A stretch of DNA of 64,000 bases from Anthonomus grandis grandis (taxonomy: Eukaryota > Arthropoda > Insecta > Coleoptera > Curculionidae): positions 18,393,167 through 18,457,166 of the forward strand of contig NC_065547.1 of assembly GCF_022605725.1 (NCBI RefSeq). Direction: 5' to 3'. Positions 1 to 10,814 of the stretch are shown here, piece after piece (position 1 is the stretch's first letter; each line of letters begins with the position of its first letter). Below the pieces are notes generated by a model. That model had not been told where the DNA came from. It saw only the letters and a program-made list of their open reading frames with translations, and made no database searches. Made by a program: the position numbers and the translations under genes.

Positions 1-7
1 TCCTGAT

Positions 8-1527
8 TTGCAAAATGGTTGTTGGTATTTTGGTGTACCGTCTCAGGAAATCTGTTTCACTGAAGCCATTATTCCTCAGGAAACTTTAACCCCAGAACAG
101 CGATCCGCCTTGGATAAATTGACTTCAAAATACTATTCTTTGATGGGTGGTAAGCTTGGTGGAACAGATTTAGTGAAGCATCAGATTAATACTGGTAATG
201 CCCAACCCATTCGTTTGCGCCCTTATAGATACTCACCCGCCACTCTAAAGATTATCGATGAGGAGGTTGATAACATCCTGCAACTCGACATTATCGATCC
301 ATCACAATCTGCCTGGTCTTTCCCTGCCTTAGTAGTACCGAAAGGTAATCGTAAATGGAGATTTTGCGTGGACTATCGAAAACTAAATTCTGTTACGGCT
401 AAGGATGCTTATCCGATCCCTTTTATTGATAGTATTTTGGACAAATTAAGAAATGCAAAGTATCTTACTTCGTTAGATGTAACTCTGCATATTGGCAAAT
501 CGAGGTTGATGAACATTCACGTAATAAAACTAGTTTTTCTGTCCCTGGTCGGGGACTTTATCGATTTAAGAAAATGCCATTTGGATTCACGAATGCCCCT
601 GCAACTTGGCAGCGATTGGTAGATACCTTATTGGGAGCTGATTTGGAGCCACATGCCTTTGTTTATTTAGATGACGTAATTTGTATTTCTGAGACTTTTC
701 AGCAACATTTAGAGGTTTTGGAAGAGATTTTCCAGAGATTTCATAGAGCCGGTATAACTCTCTCTCAGGAAAAGTGTAAATTTTGTCGATCCGAACTTAA
801 GTATTTAGGATATGTTCTCGATAAAGATAGACTTCATGTCGACCCGGATAAGGTGACAGCCGTATTGAACATTCCGACTCCAAAGAACACCACCGAAGTC
901 CGACGTGTCATCGGTATGGCGTCCTGGTACAGGCGCTTTATTCCCCAATTCTCGACCGTTATTTCTCCCCTTACTGCTCTTCTTTGTAAACACAAAAAGT
1001 GGAACTGGACCCCAGAATGTCAAAATTCGTTTCAGAACATCAAAAATTCGTTACTTTCCGCTCCTGTACTTACTTGTCCTGATTTCTCGAAACCCTTTTT
1101 GGTTCAGACTGATGCCTCAGCGTATGGGATCGGTGCTGTATTATCTCAAGAGTTTGATGATGGTGAACATGTTATCTGTTACATATCTCGATCTCTGTCT
1201 AAAGCAGAGAGAAATTTTTCCACCACAGAGAAAGAACTGTTGGCCATTATTTATGCTTGCGAGAAATTACGACCCTACTTAGAGGAATACTCCTTTAAAG
1301 TGATAACAGATCATCATAGTCTGAAATGGATTCATAGTCTGAAGGAACCAACAGGAAGGCTTACCAGATGGGTATTGCGGTTGCAACAATTCGATTTTGA
1401 GGTTATTCATAGAAAGGGCCAAGATCATGTTGTGCCGGATGTTCTCAGTAGAGCTGTGCCAGAGATTGCTAAATTGAGTGTAAACCAGGAACCAGAAGTT
1501 GCAGATAAGTGGTATATCAGGTCGTAG
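8..1527 (+). pseudogene. pol: Ty3/gypsy reverse transcriptase-RNase H, frameshifted
   Basis: The first frame (8 to about 481) carries the RT fingers, with WRFCVDYRKLN and AYPIPFID. At about 481-484 one base has been lost; the reading continues in another frame as the palm, through MPFGFTNAP (from 574) and the catalytic YLDD (about 30 codons later). The thumb and connection follow (VRRVIGMASWYRRFI), then RNase H with TDASAYGIGAVLSQ, the glutamate in STTEKELLAI, ITDHHSL and a final DVLSR. All four RNase H acidic positions are visible. In the family this protein copies the element RNA into DNA. Only the single frameshift breaks this stretch, so the copy is moderately old. Translation of the window's own bases gives the call; the family assignment is standard. 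Confidence 0.93.
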
Positions 1528-1583
1528 AAAATCCTATTAATTATCCCCAATAGCGAATTGAAGGCAATTTACTTTACAAGTAT

Positions 1584-2411
1584 GTGAAGTGTTCTTACCC
1601 GTCTCTTCGAGATGATGAAGATTTCTGGAAGGAAGTAGTACCCAAGGATCGAAGACGCATAATTTTGGAAGAAAATCATGATAATCCTTCGGCTGGTCAT
1701 GGTGGTGTCATGAAGACATACGAACGATTGAAGCGTCGTTATTATTGGCCAAAAATGAGAGCTGATGTCCTCCGATATGTTAGGCATCGCGCCAAATGTA
1801 TCTCGCAAAAGCCCCTCCGGGAGCGACACGGATTAATGGGATAACAAACTCAAGTTTTGAAGCCATGGAGCACGATTAGCGTCGATTTTTTTGGGCCCTT
1901 ACCTCGGTCTACTCAGGGATACAAATACGTATTGGTCGTCTTGGATACCTTCACTTAATTTCCTTTATTCTTCCCTCTTTGCTCAGCTAAGGCCCCTATG
2001 ATTTGTCGTCTTATAGAGGAACAAGTTTTTCTCATTTTCGGTGTTCCCCAATTTCTTATTTGCGATAATGGTGCTCAATTTCGAGGTGAACTTTTTTCCA
2101 AACTATGTGAGCAGTATAAGGTCAATATCCGATATACTCCGGCTTATCACCCCCAGGCCAACCCCGTGGAGCGTGTGAATCAAGTCCTTAAAACCATGTT
2201 AAGTTGTTATATTGAGGATAATCATAAGAATTGGGATCGACTTCTACCTAAGGTTGGTTCGGCCATAAGATCTTCGGTGCATGAAGCCACCGGGCTTACT
2301 CCCTATTTTATGAATTTCTTCAGAGAATATATGCCCTCGGGCGACCAGCACAATAATAGGGATGTTCCCAGTATCACGGTTGGCGACTTTATGGCACGTT
2401 CGCGTGAATGA
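1584..2411 (+). pseudogene. pol: Ty3/gypsy integrase with two in-frame stops
   Basis: The zinc-binding part is at 1584-1844: GHGGVMKTYERL, YYWPKM, then RHRAKC, where family members usually have a first cysteine (RHCAKC type); the arginine there should break zinc binding. TAA stops lie in frame at 1842-1844 and 1956-1958. The catalytic core reads in the same frame: aspartate in SVDFFG (about 1880), aspartate in CDNGAQF (about 2063) and glutamate in NPVERVN (about 2160), a DDE triad. The frame ends at 2411 without a recognisable C-terminal tail or chromodomain. The role in the family is joining of the DNA copy to the host chromosome. Confidence 0.9.
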
Positions 2412-2776
2412 CCTTTCATTCTTTTACATTCTTACCTACCAAACACTATTTTTTATTGGCAGGTCTTTAGCATATTGTGGGTCTATTAATTCTGTAAATA
2501 GACGTTTAAAATAAAATATTTTTAGTTTCGAGAATATATCCGTATTTTAAAAATCTTTATCTCGGGCAATCTAAAATTTTATTACATTTCATTGCATTGA
2601 ATAATAAAATGTTATTCCACGAAGAAAGTTGAATAAATTATTTAAAATTTGTTGAATAATTTTCTTCCGGTCCAAATATAAAAGTAACATTTTTCCTTAT
2701 TTGTTACTGCTAATTGTCTTTGGACCTGGCAAAAATATTCAAATTTTTTTATAGCGTTTTTTAATTACTTTTTTCT
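2412..2776. other. AT-rich noncoding stretch
   Basis: This is the sequence after the gypsy integrase. No coding frame, LTR pair or inverted repeat stands out. A short TTTGGACCTGG patch (about 2720) is the only GC-richer part. Confidence 0.5.
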
Positions 2777-3666
2777 CTACAGAAAATTTTTTCCACACTT
2801 TAATTTTGATTTATTATTCCATCGGATTTGCTCCAAGAATACTAATATTCTTGTCATTAAAAATTTAAAATCTTTAAAACGCAGTTTTTTAATTCTAAGT
2901 CTATTTCTTTGGGCGATTTTTGCAAATTTTAGTAGGCCATAAACTTCATCAGAAAGGACTACCAGTTTTGACCCCTCTTTGTTAAAAAAAAGTTGCTTTT
3001 TTTTTAAAGAAATTCCGCGCTTAGTCTTTACATTTTGAATATTTCTGTATAAAATTGCAATTCTGTATGCGACTGCTCTGTATGACAGCCCTATAAATAA
3101 CATCATAATAATCATCAGATTAATTAAAATACTGGTCGGATAGGATCCTCTAAGGAAATATTTCATCCTTTTTCCTCCAACAAACTTACAAGCTATGTAA
3201 TTGTAGTGCTCCGCCAAACTATTATCCAAATTTATAATTAAGCTAAATGTATTTGCTACAACTCGTTCAAGACAAATCTCAAAATCCTGAAATAAACCGC
3301 TTTTCAGAAATACAATTTTTTTCAATGTCCTTTTTTGTAAATTTTTGGAATTGCTTCGTTTTTTTACTAGATTTAAAAGAAGGAAGATTTTTAAGAAAAT
3401 ACCACTGTGTGTATTAATAAATTATAACTAGTAATAAATTACAACTATTATTTTCTTAAAAAGTAGTGTTGGCCTATCGTTATAATGTTCCTCTTATATG
3501 AGCGTTTCAACCAAAGACCGTCAACTACAACGGTAATGCAAGGTATTCCATTGTCATGAATATTCCTTTCTCTTATGGCAATTTTGGCTTTTTCTTTCGC
3601 TGCAGCCTCTATTGACTTCCACGCACTTTCACAAATCATTATGGATATATTAATTGCTGTACTCAT
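2777..3666 (-). pseudogene. Mutator-like transposase-domain gene remnant
   Basis: Two minus-strand pieces fit one insect protein family annotated as Mutator-like transposase domain proteins. The N-proximal piece (3666-3448) contains VVVDGLWLKRSYK, matching the family's VVDGSW-KRSY signature around a presumed catalytic aspartate. The second piece (3325-2777) starts near NLDNSLAEHYNYIACKF and GGKRMKYF, which in the family lie near the C-terminal side. The middle of the protein is missing, replaced by 120 bp, so a large internal deletion separates them. Downstream (2777-3000) the residues are lysine-rich and less recognisable. The family name is recalled, not searched; other DDE families are possible. 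Confidence 0.55.
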
Positions 3667-4480
3667 TTTAGCAAATTGGAAATATCCAATTCTTACAGCA
3701 GGATTTATGGAAATGTTTTCACAGTTATTAGTTTTTTCAGAGAAGAATTCCTAAGTCAATCCACACATTTTACAGTTAAAATATGAAAATGCTAACTAAT
3801 GCCATTAGTTTCTGTTTTACAACTTCCATATCCACAATCAAGCATCCAAAAGGAAGATGTTTATTGTCGAATATTTGAGAGAACAAATGTTGAACGTCAA
3901 TTATTCTTCTTCCCACAACGTATTTTTAATTTGACTTTGATCGCTAAAACGTTTTTTTTATGAAGAAAAATACGCATACCTAAGATTTTAAAATTATACC
4001 TTTTATTAAGAATTTCTTTACCGTAATATGGCGAAAGCTGACCAATGGGACGAACTTGACCAAAATTATTCAAAAAAATTATTTATAATGTAATATTTAC
4101 TTAAAAGTATATAATGAATGTTTCTTTTCAGCTTTTTTTATAAATTTATTAGTAATCTATTAAAATACCTTGGGCTTTTTTTTTAACAAACCACATTGAA
4201 ATGTAACGTACTTATGTCTACAATATTTAACTATAAAAAAGAGTGGTCAAACTTTTATTTATAAAGTGAAATCCACTTAGGTCTTATCTTTTACTTTTAT
4301 GCCATTTTATATTTTATTATATCTTCATGGCATAAGTGTAAACAAGAAATGAAAAAAATTATATTCCGTTTTAGTTATAAACATTTTTCGTAAACTACGC
4401 CGTATTTTCTTGAATTTGGGGTCAAGTTGTCCGGGTGGGTGAACTTACCACCCGGAGTAAAATATTAGCCGAATTAAATT
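3667..4480. other. AT-rich noncoding stretch with a short hairpin
   Basis: I see no credible gene. A GC-rich inverted repeat lies at 4431-4455: 8-base arms CCGGGTGG and CCACCCGG with a 9-base loop. Upstream parts could hold decayed sequence of the Mutator-like gene but I cannot show it. Confidence 0.5.
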
Positions 4481-4525
4481 CTATCAGCTTTTGATATTGG
4501 AGATTTATTGGAAAAAGAATCAAGT
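4481..4525 (+). pseudogene. Left half of a split acidic coding tail
   Basis: This open frame follows an in-frame TAA at 4475-4477 and reads LSAFDIGDLLEKESS up to the 5-bp target duplication CAAGT (4521-4525). The gypsy element starts at 4526. The same frame resumes after the right-hand CAAGT copy at 13428-13432. The two halves therefore formed one acidic, serine-rich stretch before insertion. A CAG at 4484-4486 could be a splice acceptor. Confidence 0.5.
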
Positions 4526-4965
4526 AGAATTCTATTACGACCGATTTAATAAAACGCTGTGCTTTACTTTAACGTTCGATTTATTCTGCCTTCCTACATT
4601 TCGTGGTCAAAAAATGAAGGGTCTTTTTAATAACATAAACACTCTCAGTCATGGCCTGATCCCAACGCTTGGGTTGCATTCTTTAGAAATTCATTCTACG
4701 CTTCAAGTGGTATTTACTTTTGCTTGCTTTTACATACCAGACTAACATAAATAATCGAACTAATAAAACCGAAAATATTATCTACTGAATGTTTTAAATT
4801 TATGTACATGTACAAAATCTATAAGATGTTAATTAATTTTACAAATACAGCTAAACTAATACTTTTATTAATATTAATCTAATAGGTCTAATCATAACAT
4901 ACAGATCTATTAGCTACTATATTTATATCCAGGTAGGTAGGTAGGTACCACAAATATCCGTAACA
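4526..4965 (-). repeat. 3' LTR of the gypsy element
   Basis: 440 bp, nearly colinear with 8684-9085: shared blocks include CGTTCGATTTATTCTGCC, GTCATGGCCTGATCCC and the AGGTAGGTAGGTA run. Relative to the other copy it has an extra 13-bp stretch near 4690. On the minus strand it starts TGTTACGG (4965 downward) and ends near GAATTCT. The sequence just inside it (4966-4985) is moderately purine-rich on the minus strand and may be the polypurine tract. Confidence 0.88.
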
Positions 4966-5081
4966 TTCGGCCATCCTGTTCACTTAGACGTCCTCGTCTT
5001 CTGCCGAATTTTTGGATTACCAGACCTGTGAAACCAAAAGTGGTAGTACATATTTTATAAATTGTCTATATTTTGTTTAAT

Positions 5082-7300
5082 TTATATATTTTTGTTTATA
5101 TTTTTAGTTTGTATTTTATGCTTTTTATGCTTTATTTGTATCTTACCCTTTACTTTGGAAACTTTATAAGGTCCACCAAATTTAATACCTGTTTTACTGC
5201 ACACCTCTTTACTATATGTATTACTTCCACACCACAATACCAGACCACCAACCGAGTATACTTTTAGGATTTTTCGTTTTGAATCAAATATACGTTTCAT
5301 TTTAGTTGCTTGTTTATCCATATTGTTTTTAGCGGTATTTTTGTCAGCTTCTCTCTCAATTTCAATGCTATCATTTATGTTTAAGTTTCCTTGTTTAGTA
5401 GTTTGATCAAAACCAAACATTAGTCGATGAGGAGTGAATCCCGTACTAGCATTTACAGTGTTATTTATTCCCCACACTGCATCCGGTAGTACTGCATACC
5501 ACTCACTTTCATTATTTATGCTAGCATTGATGGCAGATTCTAGGGTACGATTGTACCTTTCGACTTGACCGTTGGATCGGGGAGATGAGACACTATTATT
5601 TTAAACTGATACTGTAAGGAAAAATGATTAAAGTTTTTGCTGGTAAATGCCTTGCCACGATCAGAGATAATTTTTTTAGGTACTGCAAATAAACTAAAAA
5701 GGTCCTTTAAAATATATATAAAACTTCTTTTGAACCTGTTGTTTTAGTAGGTCTTGCAAACAAAAATTGAGAAGGAATCTACGATCATTAATATGTATGA
5801 AAATCCTGTTTAACTTTTAACATACGGACCCAAATGATCAATATGCCAAGTGTGTATTGGCATAACTGGCTTATCTATAGGATGTAGAGCCCCTCTCTTT
5901 TTCCATACTGATCTTTTTGTAAGCACAATCTAAGCAATTTTTAACATATTTTTTAATAAACCTTGTCATACCTTGGAACCAAAATTTACTCTTAATTAAA
6001 GTGTCGCATTTCCTTAAACCAATATGGCCAATATCATCAGGATATTTTGTTAAAATATTAAACATTGCTGACTTTGGAATAACCAATTTATCAATACCGT
6101 CAATTGTCTTTCTATACAGCCTACTATTTTTAAGAACTTAAGTACTTTTTATTTGCTGGTCGAAAAGATTGCGACCAGCAAACTTTTAGTTTGTTAACAA
6201 TTGTCTTAAACGTATCATCTTGAAGCTGAATGCACAAGAACCGTCATCGGAGTCATCGGAGCCTATAATTAATAAATTGGTATTTAAAATATTCCTGCTA
6301 AGAGCGTCTACATGCTTCATTTTTTCTCCTGCCCTGTATTTTATTTCAAAATCAAAATCCAGAATTGCCAGCCACCATCTAGCAACTCTAGGCAATAAAT
6401 CACGCTTACTAAAAGTTGATCGTACCGCAGCACAATCTGTTATTATAGTAAAATGAATACCGGTTAAATAAATACGAAATCTTTTAATCTACTAGAGCTA
6501 AAGTTTCCAATTCATAAGAATGGTAATTTTTTTCATTTTTATTAGTCATACGACTATACATAACAGGTTTAAATACATTCTCAGATTGAAATACATTCAC
6601 ATTGAAGCAAGATACTCGCAATGCCCTTGTTACTGGCATCTGAATGCAATTCAGTCTCAAGATCAAGGTTATATACGCTAAGTAAAGGTCTGGAGGTTAA
6701 CTGTTTTTTTATTTCCTCAAATGACTTTGTTTCTACAGAAGTCCATTGCCACAAAATACTTTTTTTTAGTAAATTAGTTAACGGAGATACAATAATAGCA
6801 TGATTTTTAATAAATTTTCCAAAATAAGATGTTAACCCTAAAAACTGCCTTAATTTATGTGAATTTTTAGACACAAGAAGTTGGATACAGCCGTTATTTT
6901 ATTTGGTCCAGGACGAATCCCTTATTGACTTACTTCGTAACCTAAATAATCAATGGTGGTCTCAAAGAAAAAACATTTTGTTACGTTTAATTTTAAATCT
7001 GCTTGACGTAGTTTTTTAAAAAAGAGTTCTAAAAATTCAAGGGCTTGTTTCTGAGGAAATTAAAATATCATCAAGATAGATACTAATGTTATTATAACAA
7101 AGAATATCTGAAAATAAATTATTTAATAATCTTTGAAATGTTGCTGGAGTATTAGCGACCCCAAATGGCATTCGCAAAAATTCGTATTGCCCCTCTTGTG
7201 TAACAAATGCTGTTTTACTTATAGAATTTTCCTCCATTTTCCGTCATATCTTTGACTTTCTCACGAATAATGGCTCTTTCTTTTTCAGGATACCTATAAG
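5082..7300 (-). pseudogene. pol: Gypsy pol (RT, RNase H, integrase), many breaks
   Basis: Read from high to low coordinates. The RT palm with MPFGVANTPATFQRL and catalytic YLDD lies at 7237-7037. The connection (LRQFLGLTSYFGKFI) and RNase H start (SDASNKGIAS) are at 6874-6581. The RNase H end has VDALSRN (6395-6186). The integrase zinc domain has GHIGLRKCDTLIK, FWFQGM and CLDC (6086-5871). The integrase end includes the GQVERYNRTLE type glutamate box (about 5570), and VWGINNTVNAST (5477) with a basic tail to 5082. At least five frame changes or stops separate these parts; the stretch 5500-5870 holds the decayed catalytic core. No active protein is possible. Confidence 0.88.
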
Positions 7301-7559
7301 GCTTATAAAAAACTGGTTCGCTTATAAAAGCTAGATAAATAAGATTCTTCTAAAATATCTAATAGATTTACTTTGGGCAAAGAATTGTTTTGATTGACTC
7401 ATTCCTTTGGGGAAAATTAATTGTTCTCCAAAACCTTTTACTACGATACTGGAGGGCTTTAATGGAATTTTTAATTTATTAATAACTGAATAGTCAGCCA
7501 CATTAATTTAACTTCCAGTATCTATATAAGCCTTGCATTGTACCCCATTTACCAAATAA

Positions 7560-8616
7560 CTATGATTTATCAAGTACATTTATCAAATAACTATTATTTA
7601 TAGGTAATTGCATTTGTAGCAACTGGACTTTTGCCGAGTTTAAGTGGCAGCACTCGTCCTTATTGTGTCCTTTTGGACTACAATGACTACATTCCTTGAT
7701 CTTTGGTCGTCTTCCAAAAAATGAAGCAGCCTGGTGTGAATGAGTTTTGTTATCCATGCAGCTTCCTGGCTTGAAAAAACAATTTCTTGACATATGCCCG
7801 ATTTCTTGCATACATATGTGGCACTTTAAGTTATTTTTATCCGCATCGGCTGGTTTTTGATGATGGGACACTATCTTGCATAAAAATCTATGGAAAAGTT
7901 CGTCGGCTGATTTAAAGCTTCCGGACTTCGCGGTCCCTTGATATTCTAAGGGTAAACCGTCAATAATGAATGACACGGCATTGGAGTCCGAAATTTCACA
8001 CTTCTTTATTAACAAACACTTTGAATAATAGTAGTGTATCATGCTTTCACTATTAGTCATTTTCCTTTCCAGCATTTTCTTTAAGGTGTCAATATAATTC
8101 TCGTGCGATGAGAACGCACGTAAAAGAGCTGCTTTTCATTGATCCCAGGTTTTATTATAGTCCGATATACCATTGTACCACATTTTAGCAATACCTGAGA
8201 GCTTGGATTGGAGAAAATATGCTTTTGTTACATCACTCCAACTGTGGATAGCTCCTAGTTGGTCAATTTTGTTGACCCAATTTGCTGAGTTTACATCCCC
8301 AACCTCTGGGCCAAACATTGGCACAATATCAATATTAGTTAGGTTTGAATTTGAGCTGGAAGGCATCTCAGTTGAATGAGAATTATTTAATAAATTTTGT
8401 TCTTTCTTGAGATTTAAATTGTTCCAAAATTTCACACACTTTCGCGGAAATGAATTTCTCAATTCTCCGTTTTTTTGCGATCGTACGCGTTTGTTGCACA
8501 TCTCCTTCATCCTCTGATGCGGAACTAGGAGAATTATTGCTTTCCGCACGTGTTTTCCGAGTTTCATTGTTTTTCTCCGTGTGATATTTTAAACGGCGTT
8601 TTTTAGACACCAACAC
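7560..8616 (-). pseudogene. gag: Gypsy gag, frameshifted
   Basis: Three overlapping minus-strand frames make one gag. It starts with a basic and acidic N-terminus (8616 downward), then a capsid-like region with ANWVNKIDQLG, AYFLQSKLSG and MWYNGI (about 8300-8150), then HHYYSKCLLIKKCEI-type helices (about 8040-7980). Two zinc knuckles follow at about 7830-7640: CHICMQEIGHMSRNC, which has one residue more than the usual CX2CX4HX4C, and CSHCSPKGHNKDEC, which fits it exactly. In the family Gag forms the particle that packages the element RNA. Frame changes near 8570-8380 and 8136-8075 break it. Confidence 0.85.
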
Positions 8617-8683
8617 GGCACTCTCGTTACCCGAAACTTTTTTCCGACGAACTCATTACAAAACGCGGACAAATCCCACTTCT

Positions 8684-9085
8684 GAATTATTACGACCGAT
8701 TCAATAAAAAGCTGTGTTTTACTTTAACGTTCGATTTATTCTGCCTTTCTATATTTCGTGGTCAAAAAATGAAGGGTCTTTTTAATAACACAAACACTCT
8801 TCGTCATGGCCTGATCCCAACGCTTGGGTTGCATTCTTTACGCTTCAAGTGGTATTTACTTTGCTTGCTTTTACATTTCCAGACTAACATAAATAATCGA
8901 ACTAATAGAACCGAAAATATTATCTACTGAATGTTTTAAATTTATGTACATGTATAAAATCTATAAGATATTATTTAATTTTACAAATACAGCTAAACTA
9001 ATACTTTTATTAATATTAATCTAATAGGTTTAATCATAACATATAGATCTATTAGCTACTATATTTATATCCAGGTAGGTAGGTA
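8684..9085 (-). repeat. 5' LTR of the gypsy element, truncated by insertion
   Basis: It matches 4526-4946 with scattered substitutions and small indels. The missing outer 18 bp are found at 13410-13427, on the far side of the Tc1-like element. Inside it on the minus strand the sequence GTGGGATTTG (8679 downward) has a TGG where a tRNA primer-binding site would begin; I cannot assign the tRNA. Confidence 0.87.
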
Positions 9086-9240
9086 AAGTCCAGTTCAGAG
9101 ATCTATTAGAATCTTTGATGTGTCGCAGATGCCGCACTAACTAGTCCGTGCGCCTATGTCATATTTATTGTTGCATGATATATATGTTTAAATGGCAAAA
9201 TTTTATATTGCCTCTCTATGAAATCATTTTAAATATACGT
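9086..9240 (+). repeat. Left terminal inverted repeat of Tc1-like element
   Basis: It is near-perfect with the right end over its outer 36 bp and patchy further in. It starts directly after TA at 9084-9085. Confidence 0.8.
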
Positions 9241-9381
9241 AAAACGTAATTATTTAAGTACAGACGCCAAACAAATTTATCTAAATATCTATAACAATCT
9301 AAGGAATGATCCTCAGTTCACAAATGATTGTAGTGCTTTGCAAAAAACAGCGTTTTTAATAGGGGTTCCCTATAGTACAAT

Positions 9382-9650
9382 ATGCCTGTAAAAAAAAGGA
9401 TTAAAGACAGAATAAAAAGGAAAGATGCAGGACAATCAATGGGACTTGATACGGATATTGCCAAATTGCTAAGGAAAGGTGTGTATTCTAAATACAAAAA
9501 CAATGAGGTTCTGACCATAGAGACATCTTATCGGCAAGGGACAAACATTTCTCAGTCTCAACCTTGCGGAGATACCTGATAAAACTTGGATTTAAGCTTA
9601 AGATGGTTAACAAAAGAGCTGCTGTAATGGAATTGTCAGGTGGTGTATAG
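9382..9650 (+). pseudogene. Tc1/IS630-like transposase N-terminal fragment
   Basis: A lysine-rich start (MPVKKRIKDRIKRKDAG, 9382) runs to a frame change near 9560. The next frame reads RRYLIKLGFKLKMVNKRAAV then ME, resembling the helix-turn-helix to DDE linker of insect Tc1-like transposases (consensus of the form L-LGFK-K--N-R--LMER). It stops at about 9650. No DDE catalytic region is recognisable before the tandem repeat at 9748, so the catalytic domain is lost. Its position just inside the left TIR and the TA duplication agree with the assignment. Confidence 0.5.
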
Positions 9651-9747
9651 AATATTTGAGGAAAATTTAAAAAATTTGGGAGGAAGAAAGATCCATATAT
9701 TATTTAGCCGAAACATGATATGATACATTTATGATTGATGTATGATT

Positions 9748-10015
9748 TCCATTCTCTGGGAAAAAAGTCCCTTTTTTGCTATAGTAAGAAAACCATATTT
9801 TTATTAATAAAACAAGTCTAAAATTTTGTTTTTTACAGTTTACTACCCCTGTTGTCCTTCAGCGACACAATGAAGACTGCTTCTTCCTCCATTCTCTGGA
9901 AAAAAGTCCCTTTTTTGCCAAAGTAAGAAAATCCTATTTTTATTAATTAAACAAGTTTAAAGTTTTGTTTTTTTCACCTTACTGCCTCTGTTTGTCCTTT
10001 AGCGACACAATAAAG
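9748..10015. repeat. Two-copy tandem repeat, about 140-bp period
   Basis: TCCATTCTCTGG-AAAAAAGT with CCCTTTTTTGC starts at 9748 and again at 9888. Both copies run to GCGACACAAT-AAG. The two differ at about a tenth of positions. It lies inside the Tc1-like element. Confidence 0.8.
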
Positions 10016-10814
10016 TATATATAATGTAATGCTTTAGTATCCATATGCTGATGTGCGAGATGAAGTTGGAATCCATGGTGGCAACAGAGAAGCTGTTTCC
10101 TTCCTTAATGGAAGAAACTGCTAAAGAACAATGGCAAAAAAACAGAATTTAAAAAATTGTATTAACTTTTTGTGCCAGATTCAAAAGAGTGGGTAAATTT
10201 ATTAAAGTATTTAGTATCCTCACTGTAGTTTTAGGATCCAAAATGTAGGGTTTTGTATAAGATTTTTAGTTTTTAGTATAAGCATTTATTTTTGTTAATT
10301 TTTATCTAATCTCTCCTAATATGCATAATAACTAAATACGAGGCAAACAAATTAATAAATATTACATTCCGGATGTAAAGTGTGTTTTTTTTTTATAAGT
10401 AAAACTTGTGTCTTTTAAACGCATAAAGTATAGACAGCTAGATGATTTTTAATGTAAAAGTTTATTTAAAAAAATATACTTCCAATTTTCTGACTACATA
10501 ATTACTTTTTATCAAAAGAAGTTGGTACTAAATATAGAAATAGGGGGTTTTCATGAGTATATTATTATAATAATATATCATAATATGTATTAATTAAAAA
10601 ATAACTATAATAAAGGACATTGAATATGGCAGCCACAATCCCCATTAATAATTACCACCATGTAAAAATAAATCTCAATTCCCAAAAAAAGGAAATATAT
10701 AAAATTTGAAGACAAGCCAAAACATTTTACACTTTTGTGTCAAAAGGTAACTATTTAATGCCTTAATCCACAGAATAAATGGGCCTAACTAATTCGTATC
10801 ACCTATTCTCTCAT
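10016..10814. other. Noncoding interior of the Tc1-like element
   Basis: AT-rich, with no recognisable frame. A weak coding trace (10030-10140, plus strand) might be decayed transposase. Palindromic ATATTATTATAATAATATAT sits at 10559-10578. Confidence 0.4.

Larger units (their letters stand above)
1..2411 (+). mobile_element. Ty3/gypsy retrotransposon, pol remnant cut by window edge
   Basis: Reverse transcriptase, RNase H and integrase follow one another in the standard Ty3/gypsy order on the plus strand. The element enters the window already inside pol, so gag, protease and the 5' LTR lie outside if they exist. Two frame changes (near 481 and between about 1500 and 1584), two in-frame stops in the integrase and no 3' LTR that I can recognise after 2411 show a dead copy. 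It is a different family from the gypsy copies at 4526-13427 and 56946-62229. Confidence 0.93.

Noticed and set aside
905..1282. 125-codon plus-strand frame
   Set aside because: It is an out-of-frame shadow of the gypsy RT/RNase H, which has all the motifs.
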